A DNA stretch of 60,569 bases from assembly GCA_003169845.1 (NCBI GenBank), contig PNAG01000009.1:1-60569 (forward strand), in the 5' to 3' direction. Within the stretch, counting starts at the first letter, position 1, and every line of letters begins with the position of its first letter. The translations under genes and the position numbers were made by a program. The DNA comes from Candidatus Dormiibacterota bacterium (lineage in GTDB: Bacteria; Chloroflexota; Dormibacteria; Dormibacterales; Dormibacteraceae). Shown in pieces: positions 32,443-40,242 of this stretch. The notes under the pieces were generated by a model. The model saw only the letters and a program-made list of their open reading frames with translations, had not been told where the DNA came from and made no database searches.

Positions 32443-33137
32443 TTGACCGGCTCCGCGTCGCGCGCCCCGACGACTCGCGCGAGCTCAGTCACCGTTTGCT
32501 CCGCTCCGTCCGTCAGCGTCTCAATGCGATAGCGGATTCCGATCATCACCGCCGCGAGCACGAGCGTGCAGGCCATCGTGAAGAAGAAAGTCGCGAGCAT
32601 CTCCGGCGGCAGCGCGTCGTTGACGATGATCGGTCCCGGGTGCACGGTCCGCCACCACGTGACGCTGAAGTGCACCACCGGCACGTCGATGAAACCGAAG
32701 ATGCCGACCACCGCCGCGAAGCGCGCCGCCTGCCGTCCAGGCTCGGCGAGGCGCCGCACCATGAGATACCCCGCGTAGATGATCCACAGCACGAGGGTGG
32801 AGGTGAGGCGCGCGTCCCATGTCCAGTAGGTGCCCCAGATCGGCTTGGCCCAGAGCATTCCCATCACGAGCGTGACGGTGGTGAAAACCAGGCCCACCAG
32901 CGCGCCCGCGCGCGCAAACCGATCCGCGACCAGGCTCCCGTTGCGGAGGTAGATCGCTCCGCCGACCAGGACCACCGCGAAGCACCCGTAAGCGGCGATC
33001 GCCGCGCTGACGTGCAAATAGAAAATTCGTTGGACCGGACCTTGAAGCGCGTCCGTCGGAGCAAACAGGAAGATGGCCGCGGCCGCAGCGAGCATCAGCG
33101 CGACCCCACCGGCTGCCGCTTTTTCGTATCTATTCAT
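32439..33137 (-). CDS. ccmC: Haem exporter/handling protein CcmC
   Basis: A 232-residue protein with six membrane helices. The periplasmic tryptophan-rich motif WGTYWTWDARLTSTLVLW and flanking histidines (FYLHVSAA; PVVHFSVTWWRTVHP) bind haem for transfer to CcmE. It overlaps the ccmB end by eight bases; the longer open frame upstream lies over ccmB and is not coding. Confidence 0.95.
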   Translation of the reverse strand: MNRYEKAAAGGVALMLAAAAAIFLFAPTDALQGPVQRIFYLHVSAAIAAYGCFAVVLVGGAIYLRNGSLVADRFARAGALVGLVFTTVTLVMGMLWAKPIWGTYWTWDARLTSTLVLWIIYAGYLMVRRLAEPGRQAARFAAVVGIFGFIDVPVVHFSVTWWRTVHPGPIIVNDALPPEMLATFFFTMACTLVLAAVMIGIRYRIETLTDGAEQTVTELARVVGARDAEPVN

Positions 33138-33795
33138 CGAGCACGAACCGTGCCGCGAGGGACGTGAGCACGACGAACAGTATGTCGAAGTCCACGAGCA
33201 GCGCCATGGCCTGGTCGTAGTTGCCCGTCGCCCCCATCGCGACCTGCACGGCCTGCCCGCCGGCGACGATGAAAGGAATCCACAACGGCAGAGTGAGCAG
33301 CGGAAGCAGTAGCTCGCGGGCGCGGACGCGAGCCACCATCGCGGCGAACAGGCAGCCAAGCGCGGCCATCCCGATCGTGGCCAGCAGCACCGCGGCGACC
33401 ACCTGCACCGACAGGGGCGTGCCGAAGAACAGCGCCAGTGCAGGCAGCAGCACCGCCTCGCAACCGATGAGCAGGAGGGTCGCCGCCAGCGCCTTCCCCG
33501 CAAAGATCGCCACCGGCGAAGCCGGCGTCATCATCAGTGCCTCGAGCGAAGCCTGCTCGCGCTCCGCCGCGAAAGCACGCCCGAACGCGACCAATCCCGC
33601 GAACACGAGTGCGAGCCACAACACTCCGGGCGCGATCGACGGCGCGTTGCGCGAGTCGATTTGAAAGCCGAAGTTTGCGATCACGAGCGCGAGGATCACG
33701 AACTGGGCCAGCGCAGGCACCAGCTCGCGGGTGCGCCACTCGGCTATCAGGTCCTTGCGTGCGACGGCGACCGCGACCGCGAATGAGTTCGTCAT
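33130..33795 (-). CDS. ccmB: Haem exporter membrane subunit CcmB
   Basis: A 221-residue protein with six helices, the permease half of the CcmAB transporter. FAAEREQASLEALMMTP and the ILFVVLTSLAARFVLDE ending are typical. With CcmA it supplies ATP energy for release of holo-CcmE. ATG 33795 overlaps the ccmA stop (ATGA); an upstream extension in frame overlaps ccmA. Confidence 0.94.
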   Translation of the reverse strand: MTNSFAVAVAVARKDLIAEWRTRELVPALAQFVILALVIANFGFQIDSRNAPSIAPGVLWLALVFAGLVAFGRAFAAEREQASLEALMMTPASPVAIFAGKALAATLLLIGCEAVLLPALALFFGTPLSVQVVAAVLLATIGMAALGCLFAAMVARVRARELLLPLLTLPLWIPFIVAGGQAVQVAMGATGNYDQAMALLVDFDILFVVLTSLAARFVLDE

Positions 33796-34436
33796 CGCAC
33801 GACATGCAGCCGCGTCGCGGTGCCCACCGAACGCCCGTGCCGCAGCGTGAGCGTCCGCTGGCACAGGCGGTTCGCCAGCGCGTGGTCATGCGTGGCCAGC
33901 ACCACAGTCCGGTCCAGCATCACAGCCGCGAGCAGCTCCGCTCCGTCTGAGCCGAGACTCGCGTCCGGTTCGTCGAGCACCAGGAGCTTGGGGTCGTGGA
34001 GGATCGCGCGCGCGATCGCCAGTCGCTGCTGCATGCCCCTGGACAGCAGTCCTGCCGGGCGGCTCGCCACAGGGGCCAGGCCGACCAGGGCGAGCGCTTC
34101 CACGGCCCGCGTCCGGCTGACGCCCTGCAGGGTGCAGAAGAACTCGAGGTTCTCGGCGGCGGACAGCGCTGGGTAGAGCCCCGGCGCGTGTGCGACGTAG
34201 CCGATCCGCTGCCTGAGCCGCCGGCGCTCGCGAAGGGCGTCCAGGCCCATGATCTCGAGCCGGCCTGAGGTCGGGCGGGCGGCCGTCGCGAGGATTCGCA
34301 GCAGCGTCGTCTTGCCGGAGCCGTTCTCGCCGAGGACCGCCATGTGCTCGCCGGCGTCGATCGCGAGGTCGACGGATTCCAACGCGACCTCCTTGCCGAA
34401 CCAGTGGGTCAGTCCGTTCGCGACGATGATGCTCAT
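33792..34436 (-). CDS. ccmA: Haem exporter ATP-binding subunit CcmA
   Basis: A 214-residue ABC ATPase: Walker A LGENGSGKTTLLR, signature-like LLSRGMQQRLAIARA, Walker B KLLVLDEPDAS and the switch LATHDH. The ABC signature is degenerate (LSRGM for LSGGQ), as is usual in CcmA. ATG 34436 overlaps the stop of the small upstream gene (ATGA), which favours it over an upstream in-frame GTG at 34472. Confidence 0.94.
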   Translation of the reverse strand: MSIIVANGLTHWFGKEVALESVDLAIDAGEHMAVLGENGSGKTTLLRILATAARPTSGRLEIMGLDALRERRRLRQRIGYVAHAPGLYPALSAAENLEFFCTLQGVSRTRAVEALALVGLAPVASRPAGLLSRGMQQRLAIARAILHDPKLLVLDEPDASLGSDGAELLAAVMLDRTVVLATHDHALANRLCQRTLTLRHGRSVGTATRLHVVR

Positions 34437-34525
34437 CTGTCCAGGTCGGGTGGTGTCTTGATCAGCGGCCACAGCACGAACGGGCCCGCGGCGAACAGGA
34501 GCAGCGCCGAGACGATGAGCGCCAT
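34433..34525 (-). CDS. 30-residue CcmI-like membrane peptide
   Basis: A short gene between ccmF and ccmA. The sequence reads MALIVSALLLFAAGPFVLWP then LIKTPPDLDR: one membrane helix with the FVLWPLI end that resembles the first helix of CcmI. GGGGA lies at good distance before the ATG and the stop overlaps ccmA (ATGA), so translation is well supported. It lacks the second helix and TPR part of CcmI, so it may be a reduced CcmI or a new small subunit. Confidence 0.65.
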   Translation of the reverse strand: MALIVSALLLFAAGPFVLWPLIKTPPDLDR

Positions 34526-36505
34526 TTAGATCCCCTGTACGGCGGGCACCCGCGCCAGGGACGCCTCGACCGCCGGAGCCCGTTCTCCGATGTTGCCGAG
34601 CAGCACGCCGAAAATGATGATCGCTCCGCCCGCCCAGATCCAGGTCACGAGCGGGTTGACGAAGACGCTAAACGAGGCCGATCCGTCGGCGCTGACGCCG
34701 GCGAGCACCACGTAAATGTCGGCCACAGGTGTCGTGTTGATCGCCACGTGTGTGAGCGACTGCCCGCCGAGCCCCGCGTAGGTCGCTCGCGCGGGCTCGA
34801 GGGTCGCATCACCGAATCTCATCAACGCGACTAGCTCGGTATGGTCTGAGAGCTGGCGCTGCTCTGATCCGGTGTAGGTCATCGAGTAGCCCGCGACGGT
34901 GACCTGCTGGCCGGGCGCGAGCGTGACGTCCTTTTCCTGCTGCCAGAAGTGAGAGGCCGCGATCCCGGCGACCAGGACGGCGAGGCCCAGGTGCGCGAGG
35001 TAGGCGCCGTATCGCCTCCGGCGACGACCGAACATCCGCATCCGCCGGGCGGATGCGGGCGTTAGGACGGACGGTACGCGCCGCCACCCGCGCCCGAGGC
35101 GTGCGTACTGCGTAAAGCAGGTGCCGGCGACGGCGGCGATGAGCGGGAGCGCTATGAGCGCGGGGATCGCACGCACTCCCACCACCAGCAGCACGGCGAG
35201 CACCACCAGCGCGGTCGCTCCTGGCCACACCAGCGCCCGCGCCGAAGGCAATGTGGCCGCCCGACGCCAGGGCAGAAGAGGTCCGGCCGCCATCAACGCG
35301 AGGATCAGGAGGAACAGCGGGCCCGCCGCGCGCTCGTAATAGGAGGCGCCGACCACGCGCTGCTGCCCGAGCATGCCCGACACCAGCGGGAGCACGGTGC
35401 CCCACAGGACCACAGCGATCACCCCGATCAGCAGCAGGTTCTGGAGGACGAAGGCGCCTTCGCGAGAAACCGGCGCTACGGGCTCCGCTCCCCCGCCAAG
35501 AACACTGGCACGAGCCGCCAGCAGCACGACCGAGAAAACGATGCAGACAAACAGGAAAACCAGAAACCACGGGCCGATGGCGCTGATCGCGAACGTGTGC
35601 ACGGACGGGACGACCCCGCTTCGCACGATGAAGGTGCCGAACACCACGAGCAGGAACGCGAGGATGACCAGCCCGAAGTTCCAGGCCCGGAGCCGGCCGC
35701 GCGTCTCCTGGACCATCGAAGAGTGCAGGTAGGCCGTCGTTGCAAGCCACGGCATCAGGGCAACGTTCTCGACCGGGTCCCAGCCCCAGTAACCGCCCCA
35801 ACCGAGGACGTGGTATGCCCACCACATGCCGAGCACGAGCCCGGTCGTCTGGAGACTCCACGCGATGAGCGCGAAGCGGCGCGTGTGCGCGATCCAGGCT
35901 GAACCAGGCTTGCCCGCGAGGAGCGCGGCGGCGGCAAAGCAGAATGGGATCGCAAACGACGCGAACCCGGCGAGCACCACCGGCGGATGGATCAGCATCC
36001 CCCCGTCACGGAGAACCGGGTTGAGCCCGAGGCCGTCGGGCGGTGTGATCGAGAGCAGGTCGAAGGGGCTCGCCACCAGCACGAGGACGACCAGGAAAAA
36101 GCTCAGGATCGCCGCCATCAGGCCCGCGGCGTAGCCGGCCAGCCTCACACCAAGCGAAGCGCTTGCGACGAGAGAGACGCTGCCGAGCAAGCCCAGCACG
36201 AGCGCCCAGTAGAGGAGGGAACCTTCCTGCCCGCCGTAAAAGCCGGCCACGACCAGTGCCGTCGGCGTCGAGAGATCCGTGTGCTCCGTGACGTATGCGA
36301 GCGAGAAGTCGTGGCTGAGCAGCGCCCATTCGAGTACTCCGCCGGCGGCGACGATCATCGCAGCAGCGGCATAGAAAGCCCGCCTCCCGACCTGGACCAT
36401 GACCGGGTTCTCCTGCCGGCCCGCCCAGAAGGAAAGGACCGCGGAAAAGCCGCCCATGACGAGCGCTGCGAGCAGGGCGCCCGCGCCGAGGAACCCGAGT
36501 ATCAC
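34526..36505 (-). CDS. ccmF: Cytochrome c haem lyase subunit CcmF
   Basis: A 659-residue protein with about 14-15 helices. The WWD domain is GWGGYWGWDPVENVALMPWL and the flanking conserved histidines are present (GMLIHPPVVLAG; FGTFIVRSGVVPSVHTFAIS). It joins haem to CxxCH apocytochromes outside the membrane. GTG 36505 follows GGAGG by eight bases and is preferred over the longer frame, which covers ccmE. No ccmH is seen next to it. Confidence 0.95.
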   Translation of the reverse strand: MILGFLGAGALLAALVMGGFSAVLSFWAGRQENPVMVQVGRRAFYAAAAMIVAAGGVLEWALLSHDFSLAYVTEHTDLSTPTALVVAGFYGGQEGSLLYWALVLGLLGSVSLVASASLGVRLAGYAAGLMAAILSFFLVVLVLVASPFDLLSITPPDGLGLNPVLRDGGMLIHPPVVLAGFASFAIPFCFAAAALLAGKPGSAWIAHTRRFALIAWSLQTTGLVLGMWWAYHVLGWGGYWGWDPVENVALMPWLATTAYLHSSMVQETRGRLRAWNFGLVILAFLLVVFGTFIVRSGVVPSVHTFAISAIGPWFLVFLFVCIVFSVVLLAARASVLGGGAEPVAPVSREGAFVLQNLLLIGVIAVVLWGTVLPLVSGMLGQQRVVGASYYERAAGPLFLLILALMAAGPLLPWRRAATLPSARALVWPGATALVVLAVLLVVGVRAIPALIALPLIAAVAGTCFTQYARLGRGWRRVPSVLTPASARRMRMFGRRRRRYGAYLAHLGLAVLVAGIAASHFWQQEKDVTLAPGQQVTVAGYSMTYTGSEQRQLSDHTELVALMRFGDATLEPARATYAGLGGQSLTHVAINTTPVADIYVVLAGVSADGSASFSVFVNPLVTWIWAGGAIIIFGVLLGNIGERAPAVEASLARVPAVQGI

Positions 36506-36536
36506 GGACCAGACCTCCGGGGCCGGGACACTCCCA

Positions 36537-36917
36537 TCACTGCGTGTACGGGCTCGTCGAGAACCGCGACGGGCACTTGGCCAGCAGAGTCCGCGCATGG
36601 AACACGCCGTCAGTTCCCAGCCGTCCCTCGGCGACCACGGTGATTCCAGGCTTGAAGATGTCCGGGAGAGTCCCGGTGTAATCGACCGGCACCGAGGACG
36701 TCGCATCCTTCTCGGTAAAGGTCACGTGCAGCCCGCCGTCGGTCTTCTGCACGTCGGTCTGGACGACACCGGCGACACGCACGTCGCCACTGCCGGAATG
36801 CGAGCGCAGCTCGCTCACAGTGAGGTAATACTCGGAGGTGCCTCCGGAGGCGGAGTAAATGAGGTAGCCAACGCACGCGGCGACCACCAGCGCCGGGATG
36901 GACCACTTGGCAGTCAC
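36537..36917 (-). CDS. ccmE: Haem chaperone CcmE, Cys-type variant
   Basis: A 126-residue membrane-anchored OB-fold protein: one N-terminal helix (IPALVVAACVGYLIY) then a beta barrel (GDVRVAGVVQTD, ITVVAEGRLGTDGVFHARTL). Ordinary CcmE binds haem covalently through His in HxxxY. Here the motif is LLAKCPSRF: Cys115 replaces His, as in the variant System I of archaea and some bacteria, and the Tyr four residues on is Phe119. The next Tyr is Tyr124. GTG 36917 lies 17 bases after the thioredoxin stop and has no clear ribosome binding site. Confidence 0.92.
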   Translation of the reverse strand: MTAKWSIPALVVAACVGYLIYSASGGTSEYYLTVSELRSHSGSGDVRVAGVVQTDVQKTDGGLHVTFTEKDATSSVPVDYTGTLPDIFKPGITVVAEGRLGTDGVFHARTLLAKCPSRFSTSPYTQ

Positions 36918-36933
36918 GGCCGGGACTGCCCAA

Positions 36934-37452
36934 TCATATTGTCGTGACCAACGCCAGGTAATGATCGAGCGTGATGGCATCGAGCGGTCCCGTGAACGAC
37001 GCGGTCACGAGACCCTGGGGGTCGATGAAAAACGTCGCGGGAAGACCGGCCACGCCGTAGGACTGGTAGGTGCCCACCACTATGGGTCCGGCTGGATACG
37101 GATGCTGATGCAGCCGCTCGAAGTTGCTGAACCCGCCCGACGTGTCCTGGTTGTCGGCCCCCACGAACGCCACATCAGGATGAGCCGCCGCCCCCTTGGA
37201 CAGAACGGGCAGCTCCTGCGCGCACGGGATGCACCACGAGGCCCAGAAATTCAGAACCACCGGCTTGCCCTGAAGCTGCCACACCCGCACCTGCTGGCCG
37301 GCCGCCGTCTGGATTGCCAGGCGCGGCGCCGTCTGGCCGAGCAGCGGAGGGTTGGCGAGTGCCGCGTGCTCGAGCCCCCAGGCCAATGACAGCATCAGCG
37401 CCGAACCGAGGACGATCGCGACGATCGCGACAGTTCCAGACCTGCGGTTCAC
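36934..37452 (-). CDS. Membrane-anchored thioredoxin, CcmG/ResA type
   Basis: A 172-residue protein with an N-terminal helix (VAIVAIVLGSALMLSLAWGL) and an extracytoplasmic thioredoxin domain with active site WASWCIPCAQE; the cis-Pro loop is GVAGLPATFFID. It should reduce the CxxCH cysteines of apocytochromes before haem attachment. GTG 37452 overlaps the stop of the beta-glucosidase gene (GTGA). It is the first maturation gene in this operon. Confidence 0.93.
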   Translation of the reverse strand: MNRRSGTVAIVAIVLGSALMLSLAWGLEHAALANPPLLGQTAPRLAIQTAAGQQVRVWQLQGKPVVLNFWASWCIPCAQELPVLSKGAAAHPDVAFVGADNQDTSGGFSNFERLHQHPYPAGPIVVGTYQSYGVAGLPATFFIDPQGLVTASFTGPLDAITLDHYLALVTTI

Positions 37453-38696
37453 GCGCCTGAGTCTAGGGACTTGAGGAGGCCGTTTGCCCTCGCGATGCGG
37501 GCGTAGAGCCGCCCGGATGGCTTGACCGTTCGCTCGAGCGTCCTGCGATCGACCGCGATCAACCCGAAGTGCACCTGGTAGCCCCGCGCCCACTCGAAGT
37601 TGTCCATGTTCGTCCAGTGAAAGTACCCGCGCACATCGACTCCGTCCTGGATCGCCAGGTGCACGTTCGATAGGAGCTCGGTGAGATACCTCTCGCGCTT
37701 GGCGTCATCGGATGTGGCCAGCCCGTTCTCAGTGATGTAGACGGGTTTGCCAAGGCCCTTCAGGTCGTTGAGGACCTCGCGCATCCAGGACGGGTCGGCG
37801 CTCCATCCCATGTCGGTCACGAGCGCGCCCGGAACGTTGAAGCGCCTGATGAACTGCTCCCTTGGCCGGCCGGCGTCGAACGCGCAGCACTGCCCGTGAT
37901 AGTGCGCGATCCCGATGAAGTCCGAGGTCGCCTCGACCACCCTGCGAAGGCGGCCTGGCGCGACCGGCCAGCGGTCCACCGCCAGCTGAGCGGTCCGGGT
38001 GGCCAGCCGATCGCTGCGCCTGTTGCTCGCGGGCACGAAGAGGAACTTGTGGTGGGAGATCCCGACCGGCGAGTCGGGCCGGCGGCGCTTGATCGCAAGG
38101 TATGAGAGCTCATGGGCGAGCCGCATGTTTGCGAGCACCCGATAGAACGCGGCGAGATCCCCGCGGCGGCCGGGTGGAAACTCGCCGGTGATCCAACCGT
38201 TGGCCGCGTAGATGTTCGGCTCGTTGATGGTGCACCACATGGAGACGAGGTCGCCGAGCTCGTCGACCACCCGATTTACGTAGGGAAGGAACGCGCGCGC
38301 CGATCCCGACGCTCCCCATCCGCCCTTCCGGATGAACCAGAGCGGGTTCGTGAAGTGATGCAGGGTGACCATGGGCTCCATGCCCTGTTCGCGCAGCTCG
38401 CCGAGCACGTCGCGGTAATGCCGGATCTGACGCGAATCGAACTCACCTTCAGAGGGTTCGATGCGGGCCCACTCGATCGACAGGCGATGGGCATTCTGGT
38501 TGAGCTCGCGCAGCAGCGAGAAGTCCTCGCGGTACCGGTGGTAGTGGTCGCACGCGATCCCCGAGATCTCCCCGTTCGCGATCCGGCCCGGCTGCTGTTC
38601 GAACTCCCACCACTCGCAGTTGCGGTTGTCGCCTTCCACCTGGTGGGCGGCGCTGGAGGTGCCCCACAGGAAGCCTTCGGGGAAGCGCCAGTCCAC
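37449..38696 (-). CDS. Glycoside hydrolase family 1 beta-glucosidase
   Basis: A 415-residue TIM-barrel glycosidase. FPEGFLWGTSSAAHQVEG opens the domain, TINEPN carries the acid/base Glu (near residue 157) and YITENGLA the nucleophile Glu (near residue 321). It releases glucose or galactose from beta-linked oligosaccharides; no signal peptide, so cytoplasmic. GTG 38696 begins two bases after the phosphatase stop, and its own stop overlaps the thioredoxin gene, so it is embedded in the cytochrome maturation operon. The W-x-NMDNFEW aglycone segment is present. Confidence 0.93.
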   Translation of the reverse strand: MDWRFPEGFLWGTSSAAHQVEGDNRNCEWWEFEQQPGRIANGEISGIACDHYHRYREDFSLLRELNQNAHRLSIEWARIEPSEGEFDSRQIRHYRDVLGELREQGMEPMVTLHHFTNPLWFIRKGGWGASGSARAFLPYVNRVVDELGDLVSMWCTINEPNIYAANGWITGEFPPGRRGDLAAFYRVLANMRLAHELSYLAIKRRRPDSPVGISHHKFLFVPASNRRSDRLATRTAQLAVDRWPVAPGRLRRVVEATSDFIGIAHYHGQCCAFDAGRPREQFIRRFNVPGALVTDMGWSADPSWMREVLNDLKGLGKPVYITENGLATSDDAKRERYLTELLSNVHLAIQDGVDVRGYFHWTNMDNFEWARGYQVHFGLIAVDRRTLERTVKPSGRLYARIARANGLLKSLDSGA

Positions 38697-38698
38697 GG

Positions 38699-39334
38699 TC
38701 AGGCGGCGGCGATCGCGGGATTCGCCACGGCGGGCGGCGGGATGTACTCCCACGTAATCGGCGTCTCGCCCTCCATGTCGAGCCGCAGCATGCCCGCCTT
38801 GTCGACCGACTTGCGATACATCTCTCGCTCGTTGTGGTCTCGGGCGTCGAGCAAGATCCAGGCCGCGTTGAGAGGGTCCGCGTGGCTGACGACCGCCTGA
38901 GTCTCGCCGGGATGCTCGCGCGCGAGGCGGCGAATCACCGCGAGCACGCGCCCGCCCAGGCGGTCGATCGACTCGTCGCCCGGGACCAGGCCGCGCTTGG
39001 CCTTGTGGACGAACCAGAGTGGGCGGCGAAGCGGCACCTGCCAGTAGGGCAGCCCCTGCAGGTAGCGGCTGAACTCCGCCTCTCGAAGGTCCGGCTCCGC
39101 CTCGAGGACCGCTGGCCGGGCCAGCCGCTCGTTGATGAGCTGAGCTGTTTCGGCGGCGCGAGCCAGCGGGCTGTGGACGATCCGCCTTATGTCCTCATCG
39201 CGCAGCCGATCGCCCACTGCGGCCGCTTGCCGGCGGCCCAGCGCGCTCAGGTCAAAGCCGTCGAGGTGTCCGTACAGCACCTTGTGCGGGTTCTCCACGT
39301 CGGCGTGGCGGATCACGTAGAGCCGCGTCTTCAC
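38699..39334 (-). CDS. Histidine phosphatase family protein
   Basis: A 211-residue phosphoglycerate-mutase-like protein: YVIRHADVENP, IVHSPLARAAETAQL and AVVSHADPLNAAW hold the two catalytic histidines. GTG 39334 has GGAAGG at correct spacing; an upstream GTG at 39364 in frame is possible. Substrate unknown. It is the first gene of the minus-strand run that continues into the glucosidase and ccm genes. It is not closely similar to the phosphatase at 4775 outside the motifs. Confidence 0.88.
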   Translation of the reverse strand: MKTRLYVIRHADVENPHKVLYGHLDGFDLSALGRRQAAAVGDRLRDEDIRRIVHSPLARAAETAQLINERLARPAVLEAEPDLREAEFSRYLQGLPYWQVPLRRPLWFVHKAKRGLVPGDESIDRLGGRVLAVIRRLAREHPGETQAVVSHADPLNAAWILLDARDHNEREMYRKSVDKAGMLRLDMEGETPITWEYIPPPAVANPAIAAA

Positions 39335-39380
39335 CGGTGCGCCTTCCGCGCGGTCGGCAGTCACGAGTGGAGGCTCGGTC

Positions 39381-40031
39381 CTACTGGCTTCGCAAGGCGC
39401 CGACCGAGGTGCGGTTCGTTCCCCCCGAGCGGCCCGCCTCCAGCGCCTGGTAGGCCTCGCGCAGAAGATTGCCCGTGTACTCGCGCCGGTTCATCAGGCC
39501 CGCCTCTTCGTCGTTTCGACTCAGGACACCGATCGTCGCGGCGCCACAGCTCACCGTGATTCGCTGCCAGTTGCCGGCAGTCGAGAAATCATGTGTGGCG
39601 ATCGAGCGCCGGATCTTGTCGGCCGCCAGCGTGGCGCCCTGGCCGTCTGTCTCGGGCAGCACGATCGCGAAGTGCGGCGGTCCGTCCACGTCCAGGAAGG
39701 CGACCGTGTCCGTGTCGCGGATGGACTGGCCGAGGCGTTCGGAGATCTCTCGCAGCAGGGCCTCGATCTGGATCTGCTCCAGCTCGTTGTGGATATGCTC
39801 CGCGTGGTCGAGCTCGACGATCAGTACGGACAGCGGGCGGTGATAGCGCACCGCCCGGTTGGCCTCCTGGCCGACCAGCGCGTTGATGAATTTCGAGTTC
39901 CAGATGCCGGTGACCGGGTCGACTACCCCGAAAAGAGGGCTGGACGACCGGTCGGCCTGGCTGTGGCCGCAGCTCGGGCAGTAAGGCGCCGTTTCCGGCA
40001 GCTCCGAGTTGCAGTACCAGCAGGTGGCCAT
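39381..40031 (-). CDS. Zinc-ribbon protein with degenerate GGDEF domain
   Basis: A 216-residue protein. The N-terminus is a zinc ribbon (CWYCNSELPETAPYCPSCGH). From about residue 36 follows a GGDEF-fold domain: DPVTGIWNSKFINALVG, RPLSVLIVELDH and FAIVLPETDGQGA. The signature GGDEF itself is replaced by DGPPHF, so diguanylate cyclase activity is unlikely; a GTP-binding or structural role is possible. An ATG at 40040 is an alternative start. The gene is divergent from rarA across a hairpin-rich gap. Confidence 0.82.
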   Translation of the reverse strand: MATCWYCNSELPETAPYCPSCGHSQADRSSSPLFGVVDPVTGIWNSKFINALVGQEANRAVRYHRPLSVLIVELDHAEHIHNELEQIQIEALLREISERLGQSIRDTDTVAFLDVDGPPHFAIVLPETDGQGATLAADKIRRSIATHDFSTAGNWQRITVSCGAATIGVLSRNDEEAGLMNRREYTGNLLREAYQALEAGRSGGTNRTSVGALRSQ

Positions 40032-40094
40032 GGCGGGCATTTTAGGCAACGGGAAGATATGAGGGAAAACCTGGCGGTTTTCCCTCATCGCGCG

Positions 40095-40211
40095 TGCGGC
40101 TCAGCCGCAGGCGCTGCTCCCATTCCCCGGGATGGGATTTTCTGAATGGTCACTCCTCGCTGCGCTCGGAGACATTCAGGCACGCCGGGAACGGCCGGAG
40201 TGAATCCGGCC
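40095..40211. other. Four successive hairpins, possible structured RNA
   Basis: In 117 bases four inverted repeats follow one another: TGCGGC-TCA-GCCGCA (40095-40109); TCCCAT-N8-ATGGGA followed by TTTT (40118-40141); CTGAATG...CATTCAG (40142-40179) with an inner CTCC/GGAG; and GGCCGGA-GTGAA-TCCGGCC (40193-40211). This lies between the divergent GGDEF-like and rarA genes. It could be a 5' leader of rarA, a small RNA with an intrinsic terminator (second hairpin plus T run), or only a cluster of repeats. No known RNA family is recognised. Confidence 0.4.
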
Positions 40212-40242
40212 TAGGTGCCGCGCTGGGGTCAGAATTCCGAGT

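Noticed and set aside
39381..40031. Active diguanylate cyclase
   Set aside because: The GGDEF signature is replaced by DGPPHF, so catalysis is improbable.
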